This document shows positions 9,276 through 18,914 of a stretch of DNA of 64,000 bases, piece after piece (position 1 is the first letter of the stretch; each line of letters starts with the position of its first letter). The translations under genes and the position numbers were made by a program. Below the pieces are notes generated by a model. That model saw only the letters and a program-made list of their open reading frames with translations. It was not told where the DNA came from and made no database searches. The stretch is from Mesorhizobium sp. B4-1-3 (GTDB lineage Bacteria; Pseudomonadota; Alphaproteobacteria; Rhizobiales; Rhizobiaceae): assembly GCF_006439355.1 (NCBI RefSeq), contig NZ_VFTG01000022.1, forward strand, positions 1 through 64,000, read 5' to 3'.

Positions 9276-11042
9276 ATGGTCCACAAGCTTCCGTCCGTCG
9301 ACGTGGTCCTGGTCGGCTTCGGCTGGACCGGAGCGATCATGGCGCAGGAGCTTACGGAAGAAGGGCTCGAGGTGCTCGCGCTGGAGCGCGGCAGCTGGCG
9401 CGACACGGGAACCGACTTTGCGCCCAGCTTTATTCAGGATGAGCTGCGCTACCGCTATCACGGGCATCTGTTCGAAGAGACCGCTCAGGAGACCTTGACC
9501 TTCCGCAATACCCCCGACCAGACGGCTCTTCCGATGCGGCGGCTCGGCTCTTTCCTGCCCGGCACGGGCGTCGGCGGGTCCATCCTTCACTGGAACGGCC
9601 AGGCCTGGCGCTTTCTGCCCTATGATTTCCAGATTCGCAGCCAGACCGTCGCGCGATACGGGAATGCCGCGGTTTCGCAGGATATGATGCTGCAGGACTG
9701 GGGCATCACCTATGACGAGCTAGAGCCCTACTACATGCGCTGGGAGGAGCTGTGCGGCATCGCTGGCCAGGCCGGCAACGTCAACGGACAGAAACAACCG
9801 GGCGGCAATCCGTTCGAAGGGCCTCGCTCGAAACCCTACCCCACGCCGCCGATGAAGCAGACCTACGGGCCGACGCTGTTCGGCCAAGCAGCGGCCTCTC
9901 TCGGGCTGCATCCATTTCCGTGCCCTTCGGGCAACATGTCGCAAGCCTACACCAATCCGCTCGGTGTCACGCTGGCGCCCTGCACCTATTGCGGCTTCTG
10001 CGAGAAATTCGGCTGCGGCAACTATTCCAAGGCCAGTGCTCAGACGACCATCCTGCCTGTCCTGATGCGCAAGAAGAATTTCACCGTTCGCACGGAAAGC
10101 GAGGTCACGCGGGTCAATGTCGACGCTTTCGGCAAGCACGCGACCGGCGTCACTTACGTCGATGCCCAGGGCAACGAATTCGAGCAACCGGCGGACCTCG
10201 TCATTGTATGCGCCTATGCCACGCACAACGTGCATCTGCTGATGAGCTCCGGTATCGGCAAGATCTACGATCCAAGCACCGGCCAGGGAACGCTCGGCAA
10301 GAACTACTGCTATCAGCTCACGCCTTCGGTCGACTTGTTCTTCGATGACAAGCTTCTGAACCCTTTCGTCGGTGCGGGTGCACTGGGCGTCATCGTCGAC
10401 GACTGGAACGGCGACAATTTCGACCACACCAGCCTCGGATTCATCCATGGCGGGTATATCGCCGGCTACATGACGACGGGACGCCCGATTGAAACGGAAC
10501 TATTGCCGGAAGGAACGCCGAAATGGGGCGCCAAGTGGAAGAAGGCCTTTGTCGAAAATTATCTCAAGTCGATGTCCGTATCGCTCATGGGGGCGGTCAT
10601 GCCGGACAAGTCGAACCATCTCGATCTCGATCCGACCTACCGCGATGTCTATGGCCGGCCGCTGATGCGCATGACGTACGACTTCAAGCAGAACGAACTG
10701 AAGATGCAGGATTTCGCCATGGGCAAGATGGTGGAGATCGCGCACGCCATGAAGCCTCGCGAAATCAAGAAATCGGCGCGCGGACCGCGCTACGACATTG
10801 AGCCCTATCAGTCGACACACAACACCGGTGGCGCCATCATGGGCGCCAGCCCCGCCGACAGCGTGATCAACCGATATCTCCAGCACTGGGACGTGCCTAA
10901 TCTGTTCGTGGTTGGCGCCAGCGCCTTCCCCCACAATAGCGGCTACAACCCGACCGGGACGGTAAGCGCTCTTGCGCTGTGGGCAGCGGATGCGATCCGC
11001 CGCCAGTACCTCAAGCATCCCGGCCCACTGGTGCACGCATGA
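9276..11042 (+). CDS. GMC-family FAD oxidoreductase, large subunit of gluconate-type dehydrogenase
   Basis: A 588-residue flavoprotein. Near the N-terminus is the FAD Rossmann motif (VGFGWTGAIMAQEL). In the middle is a cysteine cluster (C-x2-C-x2-C-x4-C within CTYCGFCEKFGCG), which in FAD-dependent glucose and related dehydrogenases is associated with an iron-sulfur centre. The GMC C-terminal signature includes HNTGGAIMG and HNSGYNPTGT, carrying the catalytic His/Asn region. It has no signal of its own and is likely co-exported with the Tat subunit upstream. The stop overlaps the cytochrome gene start in ATGA. Substrate is probably gluconate or another polyol or aldonate; this is inferred from family only. 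Confidence 0.9.
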   Translation: MVHKLPSVDVVLVGFGWTGAIMAQELTEEGLEVLALERGSWRDTGTDFAPSFIQDELRYRYHGHLFEETAQETLTFRNTPDQTALPMRRLGSFLPGTGVGGSILHWNGQAWRFLPYDFQIRSQTVARYGNAAVSQDMMLQDWGITYDELEPYYMRWEELCGIAGQAGNVNGQKQPGGNPFEGPRSKPYPTPPMKQTYGPTLFGQAAASLGLHPFPCPSGNMSQAYTNPLGVTLAPCTYCGFCEKFGCGNYSKASAQTTILPVLMRKKNFTVRTESEVTRVNVDAFGKHATGVTYVDAQGNEFEQPADLVIVCAYATHNVHLLMSSGIGKIYDPSTGQGTLGKNYCYQLTPSVDLFFDDKLLNPFVGAGALGVIVDDWNGDNFDHTSLGFIHGGYIAGYMTTGRPIETELLPEGTPKWGAKWKKAFVENYLKSMSVSLMGAVMPDKSNHLDLDPTYRDVYGRPLMRMTYDFKQNELKMQDFAMGKMVEIAHAMKPREIKKSARGPRYDIEPYQSTHNTGGAIMGASPADSVINRYLQHWDVPNLFVVGASAFPHNSGYNPTGTVSALALWAADAIRRQYLKHPGPLVHA

Positions 11043-12292
11043 CCAGGCGCCGCGGGCTCGTCCCGGTGGCAGGTGCCGCAGCGCTCGGCGCGGTGTTCGT
11101 GACGCTGGGTTCCTTCGCACATGCTCAGATCGGTGATTTCGCCAGGCAGGAGCGTGGACGATATCTGGTGGCGGCGGGAGATTGTGCGGCTTGCCATACT
11201 GCGGATGACGGCAAGCCCTTCGCGGGCGACAGGCCAATCGAGACGCCCTTCGGCACGATCTACTCCGCCAACATAACCCCGGATCCGGAGACCGGCATCG
11301 GGGCATGGACCGAAGAGCAGTTCTACCGAGCCATGCACGAGGGCCTGGCCGCCGATGGCCGGCGCCTTTACCCGGCCTTCCCTTATCCCTGGTTCACCAA
11401 GGTGACGCGCCAGGACGTCGACGACATCCGCGCTTACCTGCGCACCGTCGCCCCGGTGCGGGCCAAACCGCGCGACAACGAATTTATCTGGCCGCTCAAT
11501 CACAGGTTTGCCATGGCCGCATGGAACGGCCTGTTCTTCACGCCCGGCGAATTCCAGCCCGGCAAGGATAAGTCCGCCGAATGGAATCGCGGGGCCTACC
11601 TGGTTGAGGGGCTCGGCCATTGCGGCGCCTGCCACACGCCCAAGAATGTTTTCGGCTCGTCGAAGACGTCGGATGCCTTTCAAGGCGCGGAGGTGCAGAA
11701 CTGGTTCGCGCCCAACCTGACGGGCGACAAACGCACCGGCCTGGGCTCCTGGAGCGAAGAGGACATCGTGGCCCTTCTCAAAACGGGCCACAATGCGCGC
11801 ACGACTGCCTATGGTCCGATGGGCGCAGTGGTCAAGGACTCGACATCGAAGCTCACGGACCAGGATCTGCAGGCAATCGCCACCTTCCTCAAATCCTTGC
11901 CTGCCTTTACGCCCAATTCTGCTGGCGACGCCGATCAAAAGATGCTCAGCGCCGGAAAAGCAATTTACGGGGACGATTGCGCTGCATGCCACCAGCTCGG
12001 CGGCGAAGGTGTCGAGCGTGTGTTCCCGTCGCTGAGGGGCGACGCGGTCGTGCAATCAGAAGAACCGCTATCGATGCTTCGCCTCATTCTGAACGGTGGC
12101 CATGCCGCAGCGACGCCGAAGAACCCCAACGACAAGACCATGCCATCGTTTGGCTGGAAGTTGTCGGACGAACAGGTCGCTGCGCTCGCCACTTATGTTC
12201 GTAACGCCTGGGGCAACCGCGCGGCTCCGGTGACTGCGGAAACGGTCCGGAAACTGCGCAGCTCCACCGACAGCGTTACCGGCGCATACTAA
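11039..12292 (+). CDS. Triheme cytochrome c subunit of the gluconate-type dehydrogenase
   Basis: A 417-residue exported cytochrome with an N-terminal signal (basic start, hydrophobic 8-25, cleavage after AHA). Three c-type heme sites are visible: CAACH near residue 50, CGACH near 194 and CAACH near 313, matching the membrane-associated triheme subunit that passes electrons from the flavoprotein to the quinone pool. It follows the flavoprotein gene with a four-base ATGA overlap, so translation is probably coupled. The conserved order (subunit 3, GMC subunit, cytochrome c) is the standard gluconate/alcohol dehydrogenase operon. Confidence 0.92.
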   Translation: MTRRRGLVPVAGAAALGAVFVTLGSFAHAQIGDFARQERGRYLVAAGDCAACHTADDGKPFAGDRPIETPFGTIYSANITPDPETGIGAWTEEQFYRAMHEGLAADGRRLYPAFPYPWFTKVTRQDVDDIRAYLRTVAPVRAKPRDNEFIWPLNHRFAMAAWNGLFFTPGEFQPGKDKSAEWNRGAYLVEGLGHCGACHTPKNVFGSSKTSDAFQGAEVQNWFAPNLTGDKRTGLGSWSEEDIVALLKTGHNARTTAYGPMGAVVKDSTSKLTDQDLQAIATFLKSLPAFTPNSAGDADQKMLSAGKAIYGDDCAACHQLGGEGVERVFPSLRGDAVVQSEEPLSMLRLILNGGHAAATPKNPNDKTMPSFGWKLSDEQVAALATYVRNAWGNRAAPVTAETVRKLRSSTDSVTGAY

Positions 12293-12538
12293 CCTGGCGC
12301 GCTGCCCTCCGACACCCTCTCTTTCGCGAGATAGCATCGCCGATGCCGCCGATCAGAGCGGCTAGGCCGCGATCGGTTTTAGCCCGATAGCGATGTAGGG
12401 ATTAGGCCGGTAACCGCCGAGCACGCAGAATTGGCCGGCCAAGCGACGGCAGCGCCAATGCGTCTACTGGCCGACACCTCCGCTGTGACAGGAAGCTGGG
12501 CAGCAAGTCGAGGGCTGCGCCGGTTTGCCGGCCCGCGG

Positions 12539-13252
12539 CTACATCCTTTCCTTGATGCCGGCCTTGAGCAGCCACCAGTTGACAGGATAGCTGGTCAAGA
12601 AACCAGCGATCATGGCGAGTTGCATCATGAACCAGAACTCGACCGAGTCAGCTGTCAACGAGACACCGAGGACCGGCCGAAAGACCCCGAACTGGGCGAA
12701 CGCCATGAAGCCGTACATGCCGACTTGCCATGCCGTCAGAGACAGCGTGTCCGCCTTCAACGCCTCAATCAGGCCATCCCTCACCGAGAGACCGCGCATC
12801 GGCCTGATGGTGAAATATTGAAAGGCTACGCCGAGGAGGAAGGCGAGCAGGTAGTCCAAGATCCAGACCGCGAACATCTTCTCGTCGAACAAACTGCGCC
12901 ACCCGAACCAGAGCGCCACGCCGGGAAAAAACGTTGCGAGCGATTCCGCCACGATGTCACCCAAGGTGCAACCGGCTCCACAATGCAGCGCCCCTTTGCC
13001 GACCATCACGGGGAAAGGTGTGTCGGGCGTGCGCCGCCGAGACTTGGTCGCGCTGCCGATAGCCGATCTTCCGAATTTCAAGTAGCCCCACAAAACCAGC
13101 ACCGTTCCGAAAAGCGCGGCGACGGGCCAGACGATGTTCATGACCCACATCGGCTGCGAGCGGTGCGTCTCATCCCAACCAATCCAGCCTGCCGCCAGAA
13201 CGCCGCTGACCAACGAAAGCACACCAAGCACATGCAGCCAGAGCGGTACCAT
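12539..13252 (-). CDS. DUF4396 membrane protein
   Basis: A 237-residue integral membrane protein with roughly six transmembrane segments. It contains the family's hallmark GALHCGAGCTLGDIVAE with two cysteines close together, and ends in WWLLKAGIKERM, also typical. The family is widespread in alphaproteobacteria and actinobacteria and has no established function; the Cys pair suggests metal or redox involvement, which is inference. It converges on the dehydrogenase operon and is followed by no obvious partner. Confidence 0.85.
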   Translation of the reverse strand: MVPLWLHVLGVLSLVSGVLAAGWIGWDETHRSQPMWVMNIVWPVAALFGTVLVLWGYLKFGRSAIGSATKSRRRTPDTPFPVMVGKGALHCGAGCTLGDIVAESLATFFPGVALWFGWRSLFDEKMFAVWILDYLLAFLLGVAFQYFTIRPMRGLSVRDGLIEALKADTLSLTAWQVGMYGFMAFAQFGVFRPVLGVSLTADSVEFWFMMQLAMIAGFLTSYPVNWWLLKAGIKERM

Positions 13253-13637
13253 GTCGTTCCGGACCTTTCGCAGCCTAATCCGGTGGAGTTCATTGCGACC
13301 TCATCACCCCAGCCCTTGCATCGGCAATCAATCGCCCCCACACCGAGGATCTCGTTGTGGCGGTGCAGCAGGGCGAACAACAGATGCATCGCAGCGGCCG
13401 GCCGTTTCGCTGACGCGTGCTCACGCGCGCGGGAGCCAAGCGCCTAAAGGATTGCGGCCGGATTTGTTCCAGAGACTGTCACTCTCCAGCTGTCGTTTGC
13501 ACTGCACCGAGAAGAAGGAAGCAAGCGCTTCAGCAGGCTCGGGGTCAGAAAAAAATGTCAAATAAACTTGAGCGCTCGAGCGGAACAAACCCAATCCTCT
13601 CTGGTTCGCCCTCTATAGAATGCTTCGGGAGGAACTC
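13253..13637. other. Divergent intergenic region before the BA14K gene
   Basis: About 385 bases upstream of the DUF4396 gene (leftward) and the BA14K gene (rightward). It holds a candidate EcfG promoter listed separately (13582-13606). No gene is seen. Confidence 0.4.
13582..13606 (+). promoter_or_regulatory. Candidate EcfG-type stress promoter (variant -10)
   Basis: GGAAC, 16 bases, then GGTT, 32 bases upstream of the BA14K start codon. The EcfG consensus in rhizobia is GGAAC-N16/17-CGTT; here the first base of the -10 box differs. Position and orientation fit the gene downstream. Confidence 0.45.
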
Positions 13638-14057
13638 ATGTTAACTCGTTCTACAATCATCAGCGGCCCTGTCGCGCGCCTGCTCCTAGCACAACCCGTC
13701 GGTTCAGTTGTCGCGGCGCCAGCCGTTGTCTCAAACGTGCCGGTCCCGTCTAATGTGACGCAGGCGCGGTACCATCATGGCCACCGCCTCATACTGCGAC
13801 GGAACCATGCATACTGGCATGGCCACAGAGGCTACCGACACTATCGGCCAGGTTATCGCCGATACGATGGATGGTGGTTTCCACCAGCGGCATTCGCCTT
13901 GGGCGCCATCATCGGGGGCGCCCTGAGCCAGCATGGCCCCGTATCCAGCCGGCACGTCCAATGGTGCTATGACCACTATCGATCCTACCGGGCATCGGAC
14001 AACACATTCCAGCCCTACCACGGCCCTCGCCGGCAGTGCCGATCCCCTTATGAATAG
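13638..14057 (+). CDS. BA14K family protein
   Basis: A 139-residue exported protein. The centre is rich in His, Tyr and Arg, followed by a Gly/Ala-rich hydrophobic segment (FPPAAFALGAIIGGAL) and the BA14K C-terminal signature HVQWCYDHYRSYRASDNTFQ ending in a second Cys. BA14K proteins are cell-envelope proteins of Brucella and rhizobia; lectin-like activity was proposed for the Brucella member. The start at 13638 is preceded by GGAGG five bases upstream. A possible stress promoter sits just ahead of it. Confidence 0.85.
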   Translation: MLTRSTIISGPVARLLLAQPVGSVVAAPAVVSNVPVPSNVTQARYHHGHRLILRRNHAYWHGHRGYRHYRPGYRRYDGWWFPPAAFALGAIIGGALSQHGPVSSRHVQWCYDHYRSYRASDNTFQPYHGPRRQCRSPYE

Positions 14058-14096
14058 GCTCGTGGACCGGCAAGATCAGCTGGAGCACCTCAGGCC

Positions 14097-14252
14097 ATGC
14101 AAATGTGGAGCCGAGACGTGACTCGCGGAATAGCAATTGCCCTGATTGTTGTTGTCGTCCTGTTCGCCGGCTTTCTCCTGCTTCGGGGACCCTGGTCTTC
14201 CGCGGGCGGATCGGGCGGAGAGACCCCGCACGCGCTTGATACGCGCCCATAG
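14097..14252 (+). CDS. Small single-span membrane protein (51 residues)
   Basis: An ATG at 14097 opens a 51-codon frame ending in TAG at 14252. It encodes a short charged N-terminus, one strong transmembrane helix (IAIALIVVVVLFAGFLLL at about 12-29), and a Gly/Ser-rich polar tail. It lies between the BA14K gene and the second PQQ dehydrogenase, 77 bases before the latter. The ribosome binding site is weak (TGGAG, 11 bases upstream). Hydrophobic profile and position support a real small gene; there is no known family. Confidence 0.45.
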   Translation: MQMWSRDVTRGIAIALIVVVVLFAGFLLLRGPWSSAGGSGGETPHALDTRP

Positions 14253-14329
14253 CAGCTAGCCTGGCGCACATTGCCCTTCGCTCCGCCGCGGATCGGCGCG
14301 AACAATCATTTCCAACAGGAGGCTGCCCG

Positions 14330-16870
14330 ATGTATCGGCTTGTCCTTTCGGCAATCATCATATTGACAGGCGCTGTCCTTGTCCTCGGAGGCCTCTGGTT
14401 GGCTGCCTTGGGCGGCAGCTGGTTCTATATCGTGCTGGGCGCGATGCTCGCCGCATCCGGGTCGCTGATCGCGATGCGCAGACCGGCTGGAGCGGGCGTT
14501 TATGCGGTTACGATCCTGGTCACGCTGTGTTGGGCGTTATGGGAAGTAGGCTTCAACTGGTGGGCGCTAGCACCGCGGGGCGGGCTGCTGCTGGTTCTAG
14601 GTATCCTCGTGCTCCTGCCGGCCATCGTAAACGCCTTCAATGTGCCCTACCGGATCACAGCCGGGTTTGACGCCAACAACGCAGCACTGGCCGCAGTCAT
14701 CGTGTTGGCGGCGGCTGTCGGCATCTATTCGATGTTTCAGGACCCAGACGACGTTTCCGGCACATTCAATCAGGAGCGCATGGCGGCGGCGGCGGCGGCA
14801 ACGGACGAGGGAACTCGCCCCGGGCAATGGGTTGCTTATGGCCGCACCTCAATGGGCCAGCGCTTCTCCCCGCTCAATCAAATCACGGCGGCTAACGTCG
14901 ACAAGCTACAAGTCGCGTGGACCTACAAGACCGGACAGATCCGTGACCAGAATGATCCCCAGGAAACGACTTACGAGGTCACTCCGCTTATGGTCAACGG
15001 AACGGTGTACATCTGCACTCCGTTCAGCACGGTGATAGCCCTCGATCCCGAGACGGGCAAAGAGAAATGGCGGTTCGACCCGAAGCTGAAGCAGCCGCCT
15101 CGGGACACCACCCAGCATATGACCTGCCGAGGCGTGGCCTACCAGGAGGCCACACCGGCCGACCTGCCGCCGGAAGTCTCTCTCGCACCTGACTCGGCCA
15201 CGGCCGGCAGCCAGGCTGCCGCCGATCTCCAGCAAAGCGTCGACGAAGTGACGACCCAGTCCGCTGGCGTACCGCAGAATGTGGTGACCGGACACGCGCA
15301 GGCCGGAGCTCACAATCCGGTGGTCGACCGCGAGCAGCCCCCGGCGCACGTGACGCTGAGCGCCGAATGCACCAAGCGACTTTTCGTCCCCACGTCGGAT
15401 GGCCGGCTGATCTCTGTCAGCGCCGACACCGGCAAGCTTTGTCCCGGTTTCGGCGGTTCGGACGGCACGGTAAACCTATGGGCCAACATGCCCAACGTGA
15501 CGCCCGGCTCGTTCTATTCGACGTCTCCTCCAGTTGTCGCCGGGAACCTGATTGTCGTGGCTGGAGCCGTCAATGACAACGTTGCGACGACCTCACCGTC
15601 AGGCGTGATCCGGGCTTTCAACGCCTATACCGGGGCACTGGTTTGGAATTTCGACAGCAAGAACCCGGATGCGACCGCTCCAATTCCCAACGGCCAGACC
15701 TATTCCCACAATGCTCCCAATTCGTGGAGCGTCGCCAGTTACGACCCCAAGCTCGGGCTAATCTATTTTCCGATGGGCAACGAATCGCCCGATCAGTTCG
15801 GGGGCAACCGCGGGTCAAACACCGAGCGGTTTTCGTCCTCGATCCTGGCGCTGCATGCGGATACGGGACAGGTGGCGTGGGTCTTCCAGACCGTTCATCA
15901 CGACCTGTGGGACTACGACGTGCCAGCTCAGCCGAGCCTGGTTGATCTGACGATCAACGGGCGAGAGGTTCCGGCCCTGGTGGCGCCCACCAAGCAGGGA
16001 GAGGTGTTCGTCTTGAACCGCCGAACCGGCGAACCCGTTTTGCCGGTCAAGGAGGAGCCTGCGCCGCAAGGTGCTGTCGGCGGAGACCATACGGCGCCAA
16101 CGCAGCCACACTCGGCGGTGTCGTTCAGGCCAAAACCACTGACCGGAGCCGACATGTGGGGCGCGACCCCCATAGACCAGCTTTACTGCCGCATTCGCTT
16201 CCATCAACTCCGTTACGACGGTGCGTTCACCCCGCCTTCGCTCCGCGGCAGCATTGTCTATCCGGGCAATTTCGGCGTCTTCAACTGGGGGGCCATTGCC
16301 GTCGACCCACAACGCGACATTGCCTTCGCCATGCCGGTCTATCTGGCTTTCACCTCGCAACTGCTGCCCCGGCCGGACGACACAACCCGCGTCGTCAGCA
16401 AGCAGGGCGCGCCGGTGTTCAACGAAAACTTCGGTGCCCCGTTCGCCGCCAAGATGGGCCCGTTCTACTCCTTCCTCGATCTGCCGTGCCAGCGGCCACC
16501 GTGGGGGTATGTCGCTGGCGTGGATCTAAGAACGGGCAAGACGGTATACCGCCATGTCAACGGCACCGTTCGCGACCTTTCTCCTGTCCCGCTGCCGTTC
16601 AAGATGGGAGTGCCAGGCATTGGCGGCCCCATTGTCACCGCGGGCGGTGTCGCCTTCTTGAGCGGCACGATGGACAACTACGTTCGAGGCTATGATCTTC
16701 GCACAGGCCGCGAAATCTGGCGCGATCGCCTGCCGGCGGGCGGGCAGGCTACGCCGTCCACGTATCAAGCTGCGGATGGCCGCCAGTATCTGGTGGTGGT
16801 GGCGGGCGGTCATGGGTCGACTGGCACAAAGGCAGGCGATTCGATCATTGCCTACGCGCTGCCTCGTTGA
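14330..16870 (+). CDS. Membrane-bound PQQ-dependent dehydrogenase, glucose/quinate/shikimate family (copy 2)
   Basis: An 846-residue paralogue of the protein at 5378: five N-terminal transmembrane helices (about 4-135), then the periplasmic PQQ propeller with FQTVHHDLWDYDVP, LPAGGQATPSTYQ and a GGHGSTGT ending. Compared with copy 1 it carries an insertion of roughly 55-60 residues (about 275-335, rich in Ala, Gln and Asp) between the CRGVAYQEA segment and the next blade. The insertion and the sequence divergence suggest a different substrate, for example quinate or another polyol. The start has CAGGAGG seven bases upstream. Confidence 0.92.
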   Translation: MYRLVLSAIIILTGAVLVLGGLWLAALGGSWFYIVLGAMLAASGSLIAMRRPAGAGVYAVTILVTLCWALWEVGFNWWALAPRGGLLLVLGILVLLPAIVNAFNVPYRITAGFDANNAALAAVIVLAAAVGIYSMFQDPDDVSGTFNQERMAAAAAATDEGTRPGQWVAYGRTSMGQRFSPLNQITAANVDKLQVAWTYKTGQIRDQNDPQETTYEVTPLMVNGTVYICTPFSTVIALDPETGKEKWRFDPKLKQPPRDTTQHMTCRGVAYQEATPADLPPEVSLAPDSATAGSQAAADLQQSVDEVTTQSAGVPQNVVTGHAQAGAHNPVVDREQPPAHVTLSAECTKRLFVPTSDGRLISVSADTGKLCPGFGGSDGTVNLWANMPNVTPGSFYSTSPPVVAGNLIVVAGAVNDNVATTSPSGVIRAFNAYTGALVWNFDSKNPDATAPIPNGQTYSHNAPNSWSVASYDPKLGLIYFPMGNESPDQFGGNRGSNTERFSSSILALHADTGQVAWVFQTVHHDLWDYDVPAQPSLVDLTINGREVPALVAPTKQGEVFVLNRRTGEPVLPVKEEPAPQGAVGGDHTAPTQPHSAVSFRPKPLTGADMWGATPIDQLYCRIRFHQLRYDGAFTPPSLRGSIVYPGNFGVFNWGAIAVDPQRDIAFAMPVYLAFTSQLLPRPDDTTRVVSKQGAPVFNENFGAPFAAKMGPFYSFLDLPCQRPPWGYVAGVDLRTGKTVYRHVNGTVRDLSPVPLPFKMGVPGIGGPIVTAGGVAFLSGTMDNYVRGYDLRTGREIWRDRLPAGGQATPSTYQAADGRQYLVVVAGGHGSTGTKAGDSIIAYALPR

Positions 16871-17624
16871 CTCCTGCCCCTTCCGGGCTACAGCGCGCTC
16901 CGAGCGGCGTCAGATCCGCGGTCGCGTGGGACGCATTGCCGGGCGCCGACCAGCCGGAGCCCGGCGATCTCGCGATTTGAGCGTTGAACACGGCTTCTTG
17001 GTGCGATCACCGAATCCCGGTGATAACGAAGGCGAGCCGTTTCCGTGGCTCCCTGCTGTTTTCCGGCCAAATTGCCTTGTGGCCCTGTTTGGAATTTATG
17101 CTTTGGCACACGCCCACCGAATTCTCGTGTCGCGGCGCACGCACCCGTCGCAGCGATGATGTCTCGGCGCCATCAAATCCGACGGACGCTTGAAGCGGTG
17201 AAACGGGTTCGGCTAAGACACACTCGAGCGGTCTTCCGCGCACGAGAGCTTTGCCCGGTCAGGCCTTCCACAGTGTGAATCATCGTTCGCGGCGGCTCGC
17301 CCGATCCGTTCCGGCCGTGCGAATGCACTTTCGGCCCTCACCGGTTGTGAACGTCGCCCAGCCAAAGCGGTTCGGTGCAACTTCGCCCGGTACTCTTGGG
17401 GCACCAAAAAGGTCGTCGAGCGAAGTGAAGCTCGACGCCGTCGGTGAAGGATGTGAACAGCACACAGGTTTGCGACTTAGGGCCCCAAGCGGCATCGGCG
17501 GCATTAGGCTGCCAGTCATCGATGACTTTGCCCCCGATACCGCTCGGAGTTTCTGGCCTATGCGACAGGAGTCGCATACCAGATGCAACAGCGGGAGCGC
17601 CGATTGGCGCTCGCCGCCACACTA
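16871..17624. other. Long intergenic stretch with no recognised gene
   Basis: About 750 bases between convergent genes. Several open frames exist on both strands, but none has a recognisable motif, a ribosome binding site and a sensible codon pattern together. No T-tailed terminator hairpin was found. It could be eroded coding sequence. Confidence 0.4.
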
Positions 17625-17924
17625 TCAGTCGAGCACTTTGACTATCGTGTGGGTTTCGGGATCAACGACCACGGTCCGATTGTCGATCACGGTGTATTCG
17701 TACTTCACGTTCGGCACTTTATGGAGTTCCACTTTCTCCGGCAGCGTGCTCCCGACCTTCAGCTCAATCCCCGGCAACTTGATGGAAGCCAGCGGTTCTT
17801 TCTTCACGTATTCGCGGATGGTCGTTTCCTGTTCCGGCGCCAGAACCACCGAATCCGCGATTGCGACGCTGATGCCCGACAAGAGCAACAGGCCGGCGAC
17901 AGAGTTGGTGATCAACGTCTTCAT
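17625..17924 (-). CDS. DUF1236 family exported protein
   Basis: A 99-residue protein with a cleavable signal peptide (MKTLITNSVAGLLLLSG, cleavage after IAIA-like IAD at about 24). The mature part matches DUF1236, which is common in rhizobia: REYVKKEPLASIKLPG, then VGSTLPEKVELHKVP and a closing YTVIDNRTVVVDPETHTIVK. The function is unknown. The start at 17924 has AAGGAGA seven bases upstream; the longer open frame to 18071 has no site. Stands alone. Confidence 0.85.
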   Translation of the reverse strand: MKTLITNSVAGLLLLSGISVAIADSVVLAPEQETTIREYVKKEPLASIKLPGIELKVGSTLPEKVELHKVPNVKYEYTVIDNRTVVVDPETHTIVKVLD

Positions 17925-18914
17925 TTCAATTCTCCTTCGTATGTGCCCCTTCTTCAACGCTGTCGGATGCAGCGGAACCGCCGACGGGCCTCTCGGCAAT
18001 CCATGGATCAATGAGCTCGTCGCACCCATGTTTCGGCACAAAAAAGTGAAGGGCCCAATGCGCTTATGCATCAGACTTAAGTCCCAGCTTGACGCGGCGA
18101 ATACCGGCAGCGCAACCGGCTGGGAACGCCAGCACGTTCGCGCACAGTGACGGCGTTCGACTGACTCGTTCCGGCGATAATCTGGGCGTCCTTTTGCCGC
18201 CCGCTCAGATCAGATCTGCATTGGGTTTTATTGTCCGTGAGCACGAGCAACAGCACCGAATGTCCTCCCGATGTGGAACGACGTTGAACGCCGCTTTCAC
18301 GCGCGCTCATGGCAGCAAAAATTTCACGGCCCAGCGGTCAGGGGGTAGGGACCAGGACAGCAACCGCTGGGCCGGACGGGAGCCTGCTCCTCCCGATGGC
18401 GAGATCTGAAAATTCCGCAGCTTCAGAGCTCGCCGCCGCTCCCTGTTTCCAAAGGCGGTCTCGCCACGTTGTGTTCACCCTCGTTGCAACATTTACTGGG
18501 CTCGGCCGGAAACTATTCCAGACGGATGATCATTTTCTTAGCGGTTTTCGGGCGGCCGCGGTGTAGACGGGGGGCAAGTCACCGTTGCCCAGCGGATGTC
18601 ACTCGGGGATCGGGAACTCATGTCGACATAAGCCGATACGCGCGCTTCTTCATTCTGTTCATACGCTGTCCGCGTTAGCCAAACGAAAAAAGGATACCTC
18701 AGGCGGCGATGGTCCAAGCAGGCGCGGCGCAACAGCCAATGAGGTGACGCGCCCGTATCCAATTTGGCGAAAGCGCCGCCGATCACGATGCTATTTGATG
18801 GTGATGCCTGTATCAGCATGTGCAATCATGTCGTGCCGAGTGCAGCGATTTGGAAAGCCTCGTCTGACGATGCGATCCAGGCCAGAACCGAAATTTCCAC
18901 GCGGCACTCTGCCG
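17925..18914. other. Intergenic stretch holding dispersed repeat copy A
   Basis: Nearly 1 kb without a recognised gene. The only feature I can support is the dispersed repeat at 18328-18540. Open frames in 18550-18914 show nothing recognisable. Confidence 0.4.
18328..18540 (+). repeat. Dispersed intergenic repeat, copy A
   Basis: One of three same-strand copies (others at 25769 and 33654). It opens with an 11-bp perfect inverted repeat, GGCCCAGCGGT at 18328-18338 and ACCGCTGGGCC at 18363-18373. It continues with GACGGGAGC, a CTCCTCCCG box, and a GTGTTCACCCTCGTTGCA stretch, and closes with GGCCGGAAACTATTCC. Read as protein, the last part gives VFTLVATFTGLGRKLFQ, which parallels copies B and C, so the element may be a gene relic, a small gene or a structured RNA. 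Confidence 0.7.
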
